64,000 nt of DNA from Actinomyces sp. ZJ308 (lineage in GTDB: Bacteria; Actinomycetota; Actinomycetes; Actinomycetales; Actinomycetaceae): the NCBI RefSeq assembly GCF_011752065.1, contig NZ_JAAIJY010000010.1:1-64000 (forward strand), given 5' to 3'. Both the position numbers and the translations under genes were made by a program. Under the pieces are notes generated by a model. That model was not told the DNA's origin. It did no database searches and saw nothing but the letters and a program-made list of their open reading frames with translations. Shown here piece by piece: positions 46,209-55,098 of the stretch. Positions within the stretch are counted from its first letter, which is position 1. Each line of letters starts with the position of its first letter.

Positions 46209-46250
46209 CTGGCCGGAGAAGTACGTCCTCGATCCACCGGATCCACGGCG

Positions 46251-47501
46251 CTAGACCTCGTCCTCCTCGTCGCTGCGCTCGGCCGCGGCCGGCTCCTGTG
46301 AGCGCGAGCCCGGCAGGATCGACCCTGGCAGGGCGCCTCGGGCCCAGGTGCGCGTGTAGGGGTGGGCGAGGACCGCCATGGCGGCCAGGCCGACCCCGAC
46401 CTCGACGAGGACGAGGATCACGGTGTAGAGGACCTGCGGGCCGACGTCGGTCATCCGCCCGGGCCCCACGGCGCCGGAGGCGGCCAGGCACAGCAGACCC
46501 ACGCCGCCGGCCACGAGGAGGGCCGCCAGACCGGCGGCACTGACGGCGTAGCGCACTCGCAGGGCGTTGAGGACCGCCCGACGCCGCCAGGCGGCCACCA
46601 TGGCTCCGGCCGTCACCACGAGCGGGAGCCACAGTCCCACGGTGCTCAGCGGCGCCGTCGGCAGCAGTCCCAGCAGCGGCAGGGTGGGAACGGGGCCGGC
46701 CACCACGCGGTCGGGGGCGAAGACCGTCCCCGTGCCCACGGAGAAGCCGGCGCCGATGAGCCAGGAGCAGGCCCAGATGAGCAGGGTCGGCACCCAGCCG
46801 AGCTGGAGCAGGACCAGGCCGGTCATCGTGATGAAGCCGCCCCCGGCCAGGGCGTCGTGCAGGACCGAGACCCGGCCGGCTCCGGTGAAGACGGCCGCGA
46901 CTACTACCAGGAGGCTGAGCAGCGCCAGGGCACGCGCGGCGCCGTAGGCCAGCGACAGGGCCGGGCCCACCCAGTGGGGGCGGCGGTCCCACCACCGGTT
47001 CAGGGTCGGCCAGCCGTTGCCGGAGCGCTGGAGCTGGACGGCGACGACGGCTCCTGTGATCGCGGTGATGCCGACGACGGCCGGCCAGGTCTCCGGCCCC
47101 GTGGGACCGGTCAGGCAGGCCAGGATCGCGGCGGCTGCGGAGGCGGTGACGATGGCCGCCCCGGCCGCCGGGCGGCTGGGGCGGGCCCGCCGCACGCAGT
47201 TCCAGGTCCAGCCCGCCTGCGCCAGGGTCAGCCCCAGCAGCGGCAGGCTGAGGGTGCCCTGGTCCGCGGAGGACGAGGCGACCATCCCCCCGAAGCCGAG
47301 GCTCCACAGGGCGGTTCCGGCGCGCAGCGCCTCACCGGCGCTCAGGGCGGCCGCGGCGTTGAAGCTGGAGGCCGCCATGGACACGGCGACCGTCAGCAGC
47401 ACCACCATCAGCCAGATCAGTCCGACCGACTCGATCCCCACGCGCAGGGACCACAGGACCCAGGACGTCAGCCTGGTGACTCGCGACCGCTCCAGTCTCA
47501 A
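46251..47501 (-). CDS. perM: DUF6350/PerM-family membrane protein
   Basis: 416 residues with about nine membrane segments (for example [78 protein letters not shown]). TTG start overlapping the sucD stop as TTGA, with AGGTGAG before it. The position directly after sucCD matches that of the mycobacterial PerM protein, needed for division under acid or low-calcium stress and for persistence; identification rests on topology ([20 protein letters not shown] is characteristic) and neighbourhood. Confidence 0.8.
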   Translation of the reverse strand: MRLERSRVTRLTSWVLWSLRVGIESVGLIWLMVVLLTVAVSMAASSFNAAAALSAGEALRAGTALWSLGFGGMVASSSADQGTLSLPLLGLTLAQAGWTWNCVRRARPSRPAAGAAIVTASAAAAILACLTGPTGPETWPAVVGITAITGAVVAVQLQRSGNGWPTLNRWWDRRPHWVGPALSLAYGAARALALLSLLVVVAAVFTGAGRVSVLHDALAGGGFITMTGLVLLQLGWVPTLLIWACSWLIGAGFSVGTGTVFAPDRVVAGPVPTLPLLGLLPTAPLSTVGLWLPLVVTAGAMVAAWRRRAVLNALRVRYAVSAAGLAALLVAGGVGLLCLAASGAVGPGRMTDVGPQVLYTVILVLVEVGVGLAAMAVLAHPYTRTWARGALPGSILPGSRSQEPAAAERSDEEDEV

Positions 47502-48439
47502 GCGCTCACCTCATCGGCCAGTCGGCGGTAGAGGTCGCGGGCGATCTCGGCGGTCTGGCTGGGGGTGCGGCCCACGCGGACGCCGGCCGCCTCCAGGGCG
47601 GTCCTCTTGGCCTCGGCGGTGCCCGAGGAGCCGGAGACGATCGCGCCGGCGTGGCCCATGGTGCGCCCCTCGGGGGCGGTGAAGCCGGCGACGTAGGCGA
47701 CGACGGGCTTGGTCATGTGCTCACGGATGTAGGCGGCGGCCCGCTCCTCGGCGTCGCCCCCGATCTCGCCGATCATGACGACCAGGCGGGTGTCGGGGTC
47801 GGCCTCGAAGGCGGCCAGGGCGTCGATGTGGGTGGTGCCGACCACCGGGTCCCCGCCGATGCCGATGCAGGTGGTGAAGCCCAGGTCGGACAGCTCGTGC
47901 ATGAGCTGGTAGGTCAGGGTGCCGGACTTCGAGACCAGGCCCAGGGGTCCGGGGCCGGTGATGTCCGGCGGGGTGATGCCCACGTTGGAGCGGGCCGGGG
48001 AGATGATGCCCGGGCAGTTGGGGCCGATGATCCGCACGCCGCGGTCGGCCGCGTAGGCGCGCATCCAGGTCGCGTCGGCCACCGGGATGCCCTCGGTGAT
48101 GACGACGACGAGGCGCACGCCGGCGTCGACGGCCTCGATGACGGCGCCCTTGGCGAAGGCGGGCGGGACGAAGACGACGCTCACCTCGGCGCCGGTGGCC
48201 TGCCTGGCCTCGGCGACGGTGCCGTAGACGGGGACCTCGACGGTGCCGGCCTGAACCTGGTCGGAGCCGGGGCCGACGGGGGTGACGTCGAAGGTGACGG
48301 TGGTGCCGGCCTTGCGGGGGTTGACGCCGGCGACGACCTTGGTGCCGGCCGACAGCATGCGGGTGGTGTGCTTGCGGCCCTCGGAGCCGGTCATGCCCTG
48401 GACGATGACACGGTCGGTCTCGGTCAGGAAGATGCTCAT
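47498..48439 (-). CDS. sucD: succinate-CoA ligase alpha subunit
   Basis: 313 residues. The subunit binds CoA and carries the phosphohistidine: [18 protein letters not shown] at the N-terminus, [10 protein letters not shown], and the active-site [18 protein letters not shown]. Catalyses the substrate-level phosphorylation step of the TCA cycle together with SucC. ATG start 3 bp after the sucC stop; a four-base TTGA overlap links it to perM. Normal length, all motifs present. Confidence 0.96.
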   Translation of the reverse strand: MSIFLTETDRVIVQGMTGSEGRKHTTRMLSAGTKVVAGVNPRKAGTTVTFDVTPVGPGSDQVQAGTVEVPVYGTVAEARQATGAEVSVVFVPPAFAKGAVIEAVDAGVRLVVVITEGIPVADATWMRAYAADRGVRIIGPNCPGIISPARSNVGITPPDITGPGPLGLVSKSGTLTYQLMHELSDLGFTTCIGIGGDPVVGTTHIDALAAFEADPDTRLVVMIGEIGGDAEERAAAYIREHMTKPVVAYVAGFTAPEGRTMGHAGAIVSGSSGTAEAKRTALEAAGVRVGRTPSQTAEIARDLYRRLADEVSA

Positions 48440-48442
48440 GTC

Positions 48443-49648
48443 TCAGGCCTCCTTGCCAGCGGTCTGCCCGCTGATCTGCTCGGCGATGGCGGTGACGACG
48501 TCGGCGGCCCCGTCCATGGTGTCGACGACGGTGACGCCCTCGATGGCGGCGTCGGCCAGGATGGCGCGGCCGGTCTCGGCGTTGTTGCCGTCCAGGCGCA
48601 CGACGACGGGCTTGGGCAGTCCGCCCAGGGTCTCCACGGCGGTCACGATGCCCTGGGCGACGGTGTCGCAGGAGGTGATGCCGCCGAAGACGTTGACGAG
48701 GATGGCGCGCACCTGGGGGTCGGAGGCGACGACCTCCAGGCCGGTGGCCATGACCTCGGCCGAGGAGCCGCCGCCCAGGTCCAGGAAGTTGGCGGGCCTC
48801 ATGCCACCGTGGCGCTCACCGGCCCCGGCGACGACGTCGAGGGTGGACATGACCAGGCCGGCGCCGTTGCCCAGCACCCCGACCTGGCCCTCCAGGCGCA
48901 CGTAGTTGAGGCCGGCCTCGCGGGCGCGGACCTCCAGGGGGTCGGTGGCGGTGGAGTCGACGAGATCGGCGTGGGCGGGATGGCGGAAGCGGGAGTTGTC
49001 GTCGAGGGTGACCTTGCCGTCCAGGGCAATGATGCGGCCGTCGGAGGCCTTGACCAGGGGGTTGACCTCCACGAGCGTGGCGTCCTCGGCGGTGAAGACC
49101 TCCCAGAGGCGCTCGATGACGGCGGCGACGTCGTCGGCCAGGGGGCCGGGGGTGAAGCCGGCGGCCTCGACGATCCGGTGGGCGACCTCGGGGGTGATGC
49201 CCTCAAGGGGGCTGATGCCGACGCGGGCCAGGGCCTCGGGGCGCTCGGCGGCGAGCGTCTCGATGTCCATGCCGCCCTCGCGCGAGCACATGGCCAGGTA
49301 CTGGCGCTCGGCGCGGTCCAGGAGGATGGAGAAGTAGTACTCGGCCTCGAGGTCGACGCCGTCGGAGATGAGGACGGCGTGCACCGTGTGGCCCTTGATG
49401 TCCATGCCCAGGATGTCGCGGGCGCGGGCCTCGGCCTCTTCGGCGGTGCGGGCGAGCTTGACGCCGCCGGCCTTGCCGCGGCCGCCGGTCTTGACCTGGG
49501 CCTTGACGACGACCAGCTCACTGCCCGCCTCCAGGAGGGACTGCGCGGCGCTGCGCGCCTCCTCGGGGGTCGTGGCCACGGCGCCGTCGAGCACGGGGAC
49601 GCCGTGCTCGCGGAACAGGTTCCTGGCCTGGTACTCGTAGAGATCCAT
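48443..49648 (-). CDS. sucC: succinate-CoA ligase beta subunit
   Basis: 401 residues with an ATP-grasp fold: MDLYEYQARNLFREHGVPVL at the start, VVKAQVKTGGRGKAGGVKLA, EVNPLVKASDGRIIALDGKV and GNGAGLVMSTLDVV, FLDLGGGSSAEV. First gene of sucC - sucD - perM. GAGAGGATC precedes the ATG. The upstream region to 49836 is shared with the divergent small protein gene. Confidence 0.96.
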   Translation of the reverse strand: MDLYEYQARNLFREHGVPVLDGAVATTPEEARSAAQSLLEAGSELVVVKAQVKTGGRGKAGGVKLARTAEEAEARARDILGMDIKGHTVHAVLISDGVDLEAEYYFSILLDRAERQYLAMCSREGGMDIETLAAERPEALARVGISPLEGITPEVAHRIVEAAGFTPGPLADDVAAVIERLWEVFTAEDATLVEVNPLVKASDGRIIALDGKVTLDDNSRFRHPAHADLVDSTATDPLEVRAREAGLNYVRLEGQVGVLGNGAGLVMSTLDVVAGAGERHGGMRPANFLDLGGGSSAEVMATGLEVVASDPQVRAILVNVFGGITSCDTVAQGIVTAVETLGGLPKPVVVRLDGNNAETGRAILADAAIEGVTVVDTMDGAADVVTAIAEQISGQTAGKEA

Positions 49649-49836
49649 GCAGCTGATCCTCTCGGTGCATGTGGATGGCTTGTGGGCGCGGCGCGGGCCG
49701 ACGCGGCCGGGCGGGCGCCGGTGATGAGCCTAACGTCCCGGTGCCCGCTGAGCGGGACGAACACGGGAGTGAGTACGCCGACCCACCATTTACCATGGAT
49801 TGACACGACGTCGAGGCGAGAACGAGGGGAAGAGTC

Positions 49837-49998
49837 ATGCCGGGGCTGACGGTAACGAGCATCCTCGTGGGCGCTGTGGTGCTGCTCGGCGTCTGGAGCG
49901 GCAGGCGGTGGGGCCTCAGGCGCAAGCGCCTCCTTGACACCGACGAGCCACGTGCCTCAGCGCAGCTCCGAGGGCGCCCTGGGACCTGGGGAGGATGA
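49837..49998 (+). CDS. 53-residue single-pass membrane protein
   Basis: ATG after GAGGGGAAGAG. The peptide starts MPGLTVTSILVGAVVLLGVW: a hydrophobic segment at about 5-20, followed by a strongly basic stretch (SGRRWGLRRKRLL) and an acidic-polar tail, the layout of an N-out, positive-inside membrane microprotein. It lies between divergent sucC and pfk, 93 bp before pfk. No homologue is recognised; the good ribosome binding site and membrane pattern are the support. Confidence 0.5.
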   Translation: MPGLTVTSILVGAVVLLGVWSGRRWGLRRKRLLDTDEPRASAQLRGRPGTWGG

Positions 49999-50091
49999 CG
50001 TGGCGGCGCTCACCAGCGACAATGGGGACCGACGTCCTCCCGGCCGACGCCGGGAGCCAGGCCCACCGGCGACCCCAGGGAAGGACCCCAC

Positions 50092-52467
50092 ATGCCAGCC
50101 GCCATGTCCCCAGACACCGCCCCCTCCCCCACAGACTCGTCGCCCGGCCCGCTCCTCGGTCTGGACGGGGAGCCTCTGCGCATCGGGGTCCTCACCTCCG
50201 GCGGTGACGCCCAGGGCATGAACGCGGCCGTGCGGGCCGTGGTGCGCACCGTCATCCGGCTGGGGGCCAGGCCCTACGCGGTCATGGAGGGCTGGGCCGG
50301 CGCCGTGACCGGTGGCGACGGGATCCGTCCCCTGGAGTGGGACTCGGTGGGCTCCATCCTCCAGCGCGGCGGCACCATCATCGGCACTGCCCGCTCCGCG
50401 GAGTTCCGCGAGCGCGCCGGCCAGCTGGCGGCCGCCCGCAACCTCCTGGAGCACGGCATCGACCGGCTCGTGGTCATCGGCGGGGACGGGTCCTTGACCG
50501 GCACCAACGAGTTCCGCAAGAACTGGCCCTCCCTGCTCGAGGAGCTCGTCGCCAACGGGGACATCAGCGCGGAGACGGCCGCCGCCCACCCCGTGCTCAT
50601 GGTGACCGGCCTGGTGGGCAGCATCGACAACGACCTGGTGGGCGCCGACATGACCATCGGCACCGACTCGGCCCTCCACCGCATCCTGGAGGCCATCGAC
50701 GACATCTCCTCGACCGCCGCCTCCCACCAGCGCACCTTCGTCGTGGAGGTCATGGGCCGCCACTGCGGCTACCTGGCGCTCATGGCGGCCGTGGCCGGGG
50801 GCTGCGACTACGTCCTGGTCCCCGAGCTCCCCCCGGGCAAGGACTGGGAGGAGGACATGTGCTCCAAGCTCAGGGCCGGCCGTGAGGCGGGGCGCCGCGA
50901 GTCCATGGTCATCGTCGCCGAGGGCGCCACCGACCGCGAGGGCAACCGCATCACCGCCGACGACGTCCGCCAGGTCATCGCCGACAAGCTGGGTGAGGCC
51001 GCCCGCGTCACCATCCTGGGCCACGTCCAGCGCGGTGGCCGCCCCAGCGCCTACGACCGCTGGATGTCCACGCTGCTGGGCTGCGAGGCGGCCCGCGAGG
51101 TGATCGCCATGGAGCCGGGCAGCGAGCCGGTCATCATCGCCGAGCGCCACAACCGCATCCGTCGCCTGCCGATGATGGAGCAGATCGCGGCGACCCGCGC
51201 TGTCAAGGACCTCGTGGCCGCCCACGACTACCTCGGGGCGATCCAGGCCCGCGGCGCCAGCTTCGGCAACATGCTCGAGCTGTTCGAGACCATGTCCACT
51301 CCCCCGGCCGAGCCCGCCGCCGGCGCGGGCTCGCAGGCGTCACCCACCACGCGTCCCAAGCAGGTCGCCATCATCCACGCCGGCGGCCTGGCGCCGGGCA
51401 TGAACACGGCGGCGCGCGCGGCCGTGCGCCTGGGCATTGATCATGACTTCACGATGCTGGGCGTCTACGGGGGATTCCCCGGCCTGCTCGACGGCGACGT
51501 GCGGGAGCTGACCTGGGCCGACGTCGAGGGCTGGGTCGGTGACGGCGGCGCCCAGCTGGGCACCCGCCGCGAGGTGCCCACCATCGAGCAGCTCTACGCC
51601 CTGGGGAGGGCCATCGAGCTCCAGGAGATCGACGCCCTGCTGGTCATCGGCGGCTACAACGCCTACCTGAGTGCCTACCGCCTGGTCACCGAGCGGGACC
51701 GCTACCCCGCCTTCCAGATCCCGATCGTGTGCGTGCCGGCCTCCATCGACAACAATCTGCCCGGCTCCGAGCTGAGCATCGGCACCGACACGGCGCTGAA
51801 CAACGCGGTGGCGGCGCTGGACTCCATCAAGCTCTCCGCGGCGGCCTCGCACCGCTGCTTCGTCGCCGAGGTCATGGGCCGCAAGTGCGGCTATCTCTCC
51901 CTGATGTCCGGTATCGCCACCGGCGCGGAGAAGGTCTACCTCAACGAGGAGGGCATCACCCTCAAGGGCCTGGCCGCAGACTCCGAGCGGATGGTGGAGT
52001 CCTTCCGCTCGGGCCGCAGCCTCTACCTGGTCATCCGCAACGAGCGGGCCAGCGTCAACTACACCACCGACGTCCTGGCCCATATCTTCGCCGAGGAGGG
52101 CAAGGACCTCTACGACGTGCGCGAGGCGATCCTGGGCCACCAGCAGCAGGGCGGCAGCCCCACGGCCTTCGACCGGATCATGGCGACCAAGCTCGTCGCC
52201 TACTCCCTGGACCTGCTGGCCGGCGCCCTCAAGCACGGCGAGCCGATGGCCTCCTACGTGGGCCTGGTGGAGGGCAAGGTCTCCCACCACCCGCTGGACC
52301 GTATGAACGACGAGCTCGACCGCGAGCACCGCCGCCCCCGCCACCAGTGGTGGCTGGGTCTGCGCCCGGCCATCGGCCTGGTCAGCCAGAACAGCGGGAC
52401 CCTGGCGCTCAAGGACGTGCCCGACTTCGGTGAGGCGGTCGACGACGCGGCCGGAGAGCGGAGGTAG
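50092..52467 (+). CDS. pfk: 6-phosphofructokinase, tandem eukaryote-type fusion
   Basis: 791 residues: two PFK domains in one chain (about 28-400 and 420-785). First half: GVLTSGGDAQGMNAAVRA, GGDGS at 130-134, GSIDND at 176-181 with the catalytic Asp, EVMGRHCGYLAL and LGHVQRGGRPSA, so it is catalytic; Gly at both discriminating positions predicts ATP rather than pyrophosphate as donor. Second half: HAGGLAPGMNTAARA, GGYNA at 520-524 where GGDGS should be, SIDNN at 551-555, EVMGRKCGYLSLMSG and LGHQQQGGSPTAF, so it is probably regulatory, as in eukaryotic PFK. GGAAGGA precedes the ATG. Its 3' end is duplicated downstream (see repeat). Confidence 0.92.
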   Translation: MPAAMSPDTAPSPTDSSPGPLLGLDGEPLRIGVLTSGGDAQGMNAAVRAVVRTVIRLGARPYAVMEGWAGAVTGGDGIRPLEWDSVGSILQRGGTIIGTARSAEFRERAGQLAAARNLLEHGIDRLVVIGGDGSLTGTNEFRKNWPSLLEELVANGDISAETAAAHPVLMVTGLVGSIDNDLVGADMTIGTDSALHRILEAIDDISSTAASHQRTFVVEVMGRHCGYLALMAAVAGGCDYVLVPELPPGKDWEEDMCSKLRAGREAGRRESMVIVAEGATDREGNRITADDVRQVIADKLGEAARVTILGHVQRGGRPSAYDRWMSTLLGCEAAREVIAMEPGSEPVIIAERHNRIRRLPMMEQIAATRAVKDLVAAHDYLGAIQARGASFGNMLELFETMSTPPAEPAAGAGSQASPTTRPKQVAIIHAGGLAPGMNTAARAAVRLGIDHDFTMLGVYGGFPGLLDGDVRELTWADVEGWVGDGGAQLGTRREVPTIEQLYALGRAIELQEIDALLVIGGYNAYLSAYRLVTERDRYPAFQIPIVCVPASIDNNLPGSELSIGTDTALNNAVAALDSIKLSAAASHRCFVAEVMGRKCGYLSLMSGIATGAEKVYLNEEGITLKGLAADSERMVESFRSGRSLYLVIRNERASVNYTTDVLAHIFAEEGKDLYDVREAILGHQQQGGSPTAFDRIMATKLVAYSLDLLAGALKHGEPMASYVGLVEGKVSHHPLDRMNDELDREHRRPRHQWWLGLRPAIGLVSQNSGTLALKDVPDFGEAVDDAAGERR
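52424..52451. repeat. direct repeat, copy 1 (inside the pfk 3' end)
   Basis: 28 bp identical to 53325-53352. In pfk it encodes FGEAVDDAA of the C-terminus. Confidence 0.9.
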
Positions 52468-52473
52468 CGCGAG

Positions 52474-53310
52474 TTGGCAGCCCGCCCCGGCTCGCAGCGT
52501 GAGGTGGTCCCTCCCGGGGCCGTGAGCGCCCCGGCCGGGGCGGAGGCGACCCGTACCCGCTGGAGCGCGTGGGCCGCCCTGATCCTGCTCATCGGAGGCC
52601 TGTCGATCGGCGTCGTCCTGGCCCTGGCGGGTGGCCCCTGGCAGGTTCTCGCCGTTCTCCACCTAGGAGCACTGGCCATCTGGTTCCTCGTGTGGCGCCG
52701 TAGCTGGCGCGACCTGCTGCGATCCGCAGGGCCTCGCAGTCCCTGGCTGCTCTTCGCCGTCGGCGCGGGGTTGTGCGCCCTGAGCGCCGTGGCGCGCCGC
52801 CCGATCGACGACCCGGGCGCCGTTCTCGCTCCCGTGACGCTCACCGGGCTTCTGTCGGCCCTGGCCAGCGCCGTGGGCGTCGGTGTGCTCATGAATGCCG
52901 TCCCCGAGGAGCTCTCCTTGCGCCGTTGCCTGCTCGAGCCCCTGCGAGCGCAGTTCGGGGACCGGTTCGCCCTGTGGGTCACCGCCCTGGCCTTCGTCGG
53001 CATTCACCTGCCCACCTGGATCTCATCGGGCGCCACCGCCTCCATCTACGCCGCCGAGGTCCCCGAGAAGCTGTTCTTCGGTCTGGTGGCCGGATGGTCC
53101 GTCCTGCGGCTCGATTCCCTGGCCTTCGCCCTGGGCATGCATGTGGGCGGCAACGTCGTCGGCGTCCTGCTGGACTCCCTGTCCCGGCAGGACACCCTGA
53201 CAGGGTGGAGTCGACTCACCGCGCCCGTCGTCGTCGCAACCCTCATCGAGACGACGGCGGCGGCCGGTGCCGTCTGGTACCTGAGCCGGAAGCCTGGAGC
53301 CGGTCGATGA
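52474..53310 (+). CDS. CPBP-family intramembrane metalloprotease, copy 1
   Basis: 278 residues, seven or eight membrane segments. The abortive-infection/CPBP (Rce1-like) signature is complete: VPEELSLRRCLL (Glu145, Glu146, Arg150), FVGIHLPTW (His178) and GMHVGGNVVG (His223, Asn227). Such proteins cleave prenylated or peptide substrates in the membrane, and several give bacteriocin self-immunity; the substrate here is unknown. TTG start 9 nt after GGAGG. It begins 6 bp after pfk and is followed by a second copy of the pfk 3' end, suggesting insertion. Clearly paralogous to the gene at 55955. Confidence 0.85.
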   Translation: MAARPGSQREVVPPGAVSAPAGAEATRTRWSAWAALILLIGGLSIGVVLALAGGPWQVLAVLHLGALAIWFLVWRRSWRDLLRSAGPRSPWLLFAVGAGLCALSAVARRPIDDPGAVLAPVTLTGLLSALASAVGVGVLMNAVPEELSLRRCLLEPLRAQFGDRFALWVTALAFVGIHLPTWISSGATASIYAAEVPEKLFFGLVAGWSVLRLDSLAFALGMHVGGNVVGVLLDSLSRQDTLTGWSRLTAPVVVATLIETTAAAGAVWYLSRKPGAGR

Positions 53311-53324
53311 AGGGGGGCTGCCCT

Positions 53325-53352
53325 ACTTCGGTGAGGCGGTCGACGACGCGGC
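53325..53352. repeat. direct repeat, copy 2 (pfk tail remnant)
   Basis: Identical to 52424-52451. Read in the pfk frame from 53324 it gives YFGEAVDDAAR then TGA (53357-53359), that is, an orphan pfk C-terminus lying between the protease gene and the chloride channel gene. Confidence 0.9.
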
Positions 53353-53397
53353 GCGCTGAGGGCTCAGCCGGAACGCGGCCGGATCGGCGGGTGCGGG

Positions 53398-53403
53398 TAT
53401 CGT
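53398..53403 (+). promoter_or_regulatory. -10 box TATCGT, leaderless start for the ClC gene
   Basis: TATCGT, 7 nt, then GTG at 53411; no Shine-Dalgarno sequence. It favours 53411 over the GTG at 53402, which lies within the -10 region. Confidence 0.55.
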
Positions 53404-53410
53404 GCCTGGG

Positions 53411-54706
53411 GTGCGCGCGCTGACCCGTCCCCGGTTCCTGGTGGCCGCCGTCCTGGCGGGCGTGACCGCGGGCCTCATCGGGATCGCGATGGCACTGCTC
53501 CTGGAGGTCTTCGAGTCACTGTTCTACGGCGTCACCCACGGCGGGCTCCTGGAGCGCCTGGCCGCGGCCCCTCCCTGGCGGCGCGTACTCGCCCCCGCCG
53601 CGGGAGGCGTCGTCGCCGGCGGCGTGTGGTGGTGGCTGCGCACCACCGGCGGGGTCGCCGACGTGGAGACCGCCGTTGCGGACTCCTCCGGGAGGGCCGC
53701 CTCCCGGATGGGGCTCGCGCGCCCGTTCGTCGACGCCGTGAACCAGGTCCTCACCGTCGGCTCGGGCAACTCGGTGGGTCGGGAGGGCGCCCCGCGTCTG
53801 GCCGCCGGGGCCGTGGCGGCCCGACTCGTCGCCCGTCTGGGGATCGGAGGCGCCGACGGGGCGATCCTCATCGCCTCGGCCGCCGGGGCGGGCCTGGCCG
53901 CCATGTACAACGCGCCGCTGGGCGGGGCGGCCTACGCCGTCGAGCTCGTCATGGTCACCGGGATGCGGCGGCGCGGGGTCGCCGTGGCGGTTCCGGTCTG
54001 CGTCATCGCCACGCTCGTCTCCTGGCTGCACTCCCACGGGCGCCCGACCTTCGGGATCGCCTCGCCGGGGCCGTCACCGGCAACCGCGCTCGGACTGGTC
54101 GCGGTGGTGCCGGTGGCCGCCGCTCTGGGCGTGGGGGCCAGACGGCTGTGGTCCTGGATGCTGCGGCGCCGGGTTCGCGCCGCACGGTGGCTGCCCGCGG
54201 CGATCGGGGCGGCGGGGCTGGTCACCGGGCTGGTGAGCCTGTGGATCCCGGCCGTCGTCGGCAACGGCCGCGACGCCATGGAAGTGGCCCTGAGCGCCGC
54301 GGACGCCCAGGTCGGCGCCCCGGGTCCGGCCCTGGTCATGCTGCTGGGGGTCGTCGCCCTCAAGCCGGTCCTCACCGGCCTCACGCTCGGGGCCGGCGCC
54401 ACCGGCGGTCGCCTGGCCCCGTCCCTGGCCGCGGGCTCGAGCGCCGGGGCCGCCCTGGCACTCGCGCTACAGGCCGGCGGGATGGAGGCGAGTGTGCCGG
54501 TGCTGGCACTGGCGGGTGCCGGCGCCGTCCTCGCCACGACCCAGAAGGCCCCGGTCTTCGGGATCGTCTTCACCTGGGAGCTGGCCCGCGCCGGGTCCTG
54601 GACTCTGGTGGCACTGATCGTCGTCGTCCTCGCCGTCACCGCACTGACCACGCCGGCTTACTTCGGCAATTTATATCGCGTGTTTTACAAACCACAGACA
54701 ACATAG
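53411..54706 (+). CDS. ClC-family chloride channel/antiporter
   Basis: 431 residues, about ten to twelve helices. Selectivity motifs: GSGNSVGREGAPR (gating Glu125), ASAAGAGLAAMYNAPLGGAA, GAGATGGRLAPSLAAGSSAG and TQKAPVFGIVFTWELA. No CBS domains. ClC proteins exchange chloride (some fluoride) for protons; the GREG sequence is the chloride type. The last residues (YFGNLYRVFYKPQTT) are encoded by DNA that turns abruptly AT-rich after about 54660, so the native C-terminus has probably been replaced at a recombination junction. Confidence 0.88.
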   Translation: MRALTRPRFLVAAVLAGVTAGLIGIAMALLLEVFESLFYGVTHGGLLERLAAAPPWRRVLAPAAGGVVAGGVWWWLRTTGGVADVETAVADSSGRAASRMGLARPFVDAVNQVLTVGSGNSVGREGAPRLAAGAVAARLVARLGIGGADGAILIASAAGAGLAAMYNAPLGGAAYAVELVMVTGMRRRGVAVAVPVCVIATLVSWLHSHGRPTFGIASPGPSPATALGLVAVVPVAAALGVGARRLWSWMLRRRVRAARWLPAAIGAAGLVTGLVSLWIPAVVGNGRDAMEVALSAADAQVGAPGPALVMLLGVVALKPVLTGLTLGAGATGGRLAPSLAAGSSAGAALALALQAGGMEASVPVLALAGAGAVLATTQKAPVFGIVFTWELARAGSWTLVALIVVVLAVTALTTPAYFGNLYRVFYKPQTT

Positions 54707-55098
54707 ACACCATGAGGATTATTCATAGCAGTCTCCGCTACCTTTCTTGAACTGCGATGAGTGTGCGGACTCTGGTGTCCACAGAAATGACATTGAAGCA
54801 CTTATGGCGGGTGCGGCACTGGCAAATCGTTGGAATTACGCCGATCCGTCGACTCGAATCCAGGCGTTGAGGCCCCAATGTCATTTCTGTGGACACAACA
54901 GCGGCACGACTCGGGCCGTCCGTGTGATTCGAGGCCGCCGAGTCCCGCCGTGAGCGTCGCGGTCGGGAGCGAGACTCCGGTTCAAGCCTTCAAGGTACAG
55001 ACTCGGCGTCTCCCCTACCCCTTCGAACGTGATGTCCCCTGCAGCCACCACGGTCAAGATCACCTATGGACAGCCCCGCGAATAAGCCTCCATAATCC
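54707..55098. other. no supportable gene; left part of AT-rich island
   Basis: Contains the 122-bp inverted-repeat element and short frames on both strands (for example 54747-54953 +) that lack ribosome binding sites and recognisable sequence. Base composition is lower in GC than either flank, with a GC-rich patch at 54900-55030. Confidence 0.5.
54775..54896. mobile_element. MITE-like element with 21-bp terminal inverted repeats
   Basis: 54775-54795 is the perfect reverse complement of 54876-54896 (GTGTCCACAGAAATGACATT plus G). The inside is 80 bp with no transposase. Ends of the TG...CA kind fit several IS families. No flanking target duplication is visible. Confidence 0.5.

Noticed and set aside
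50092-52467. Pyrophosphate-dependent PFK
   Set aside because: The first half has GGDGS and glycine before SIDND, both ATP-type determinants, instead of GGDDS and lysine.
54747-54953. 68-codon ORF with CHFCGH motif
   Set aside because: It spans the inverted-repeat element and a composition change; the cysteine motif arises from the repeat arm. No ribosome binding site.
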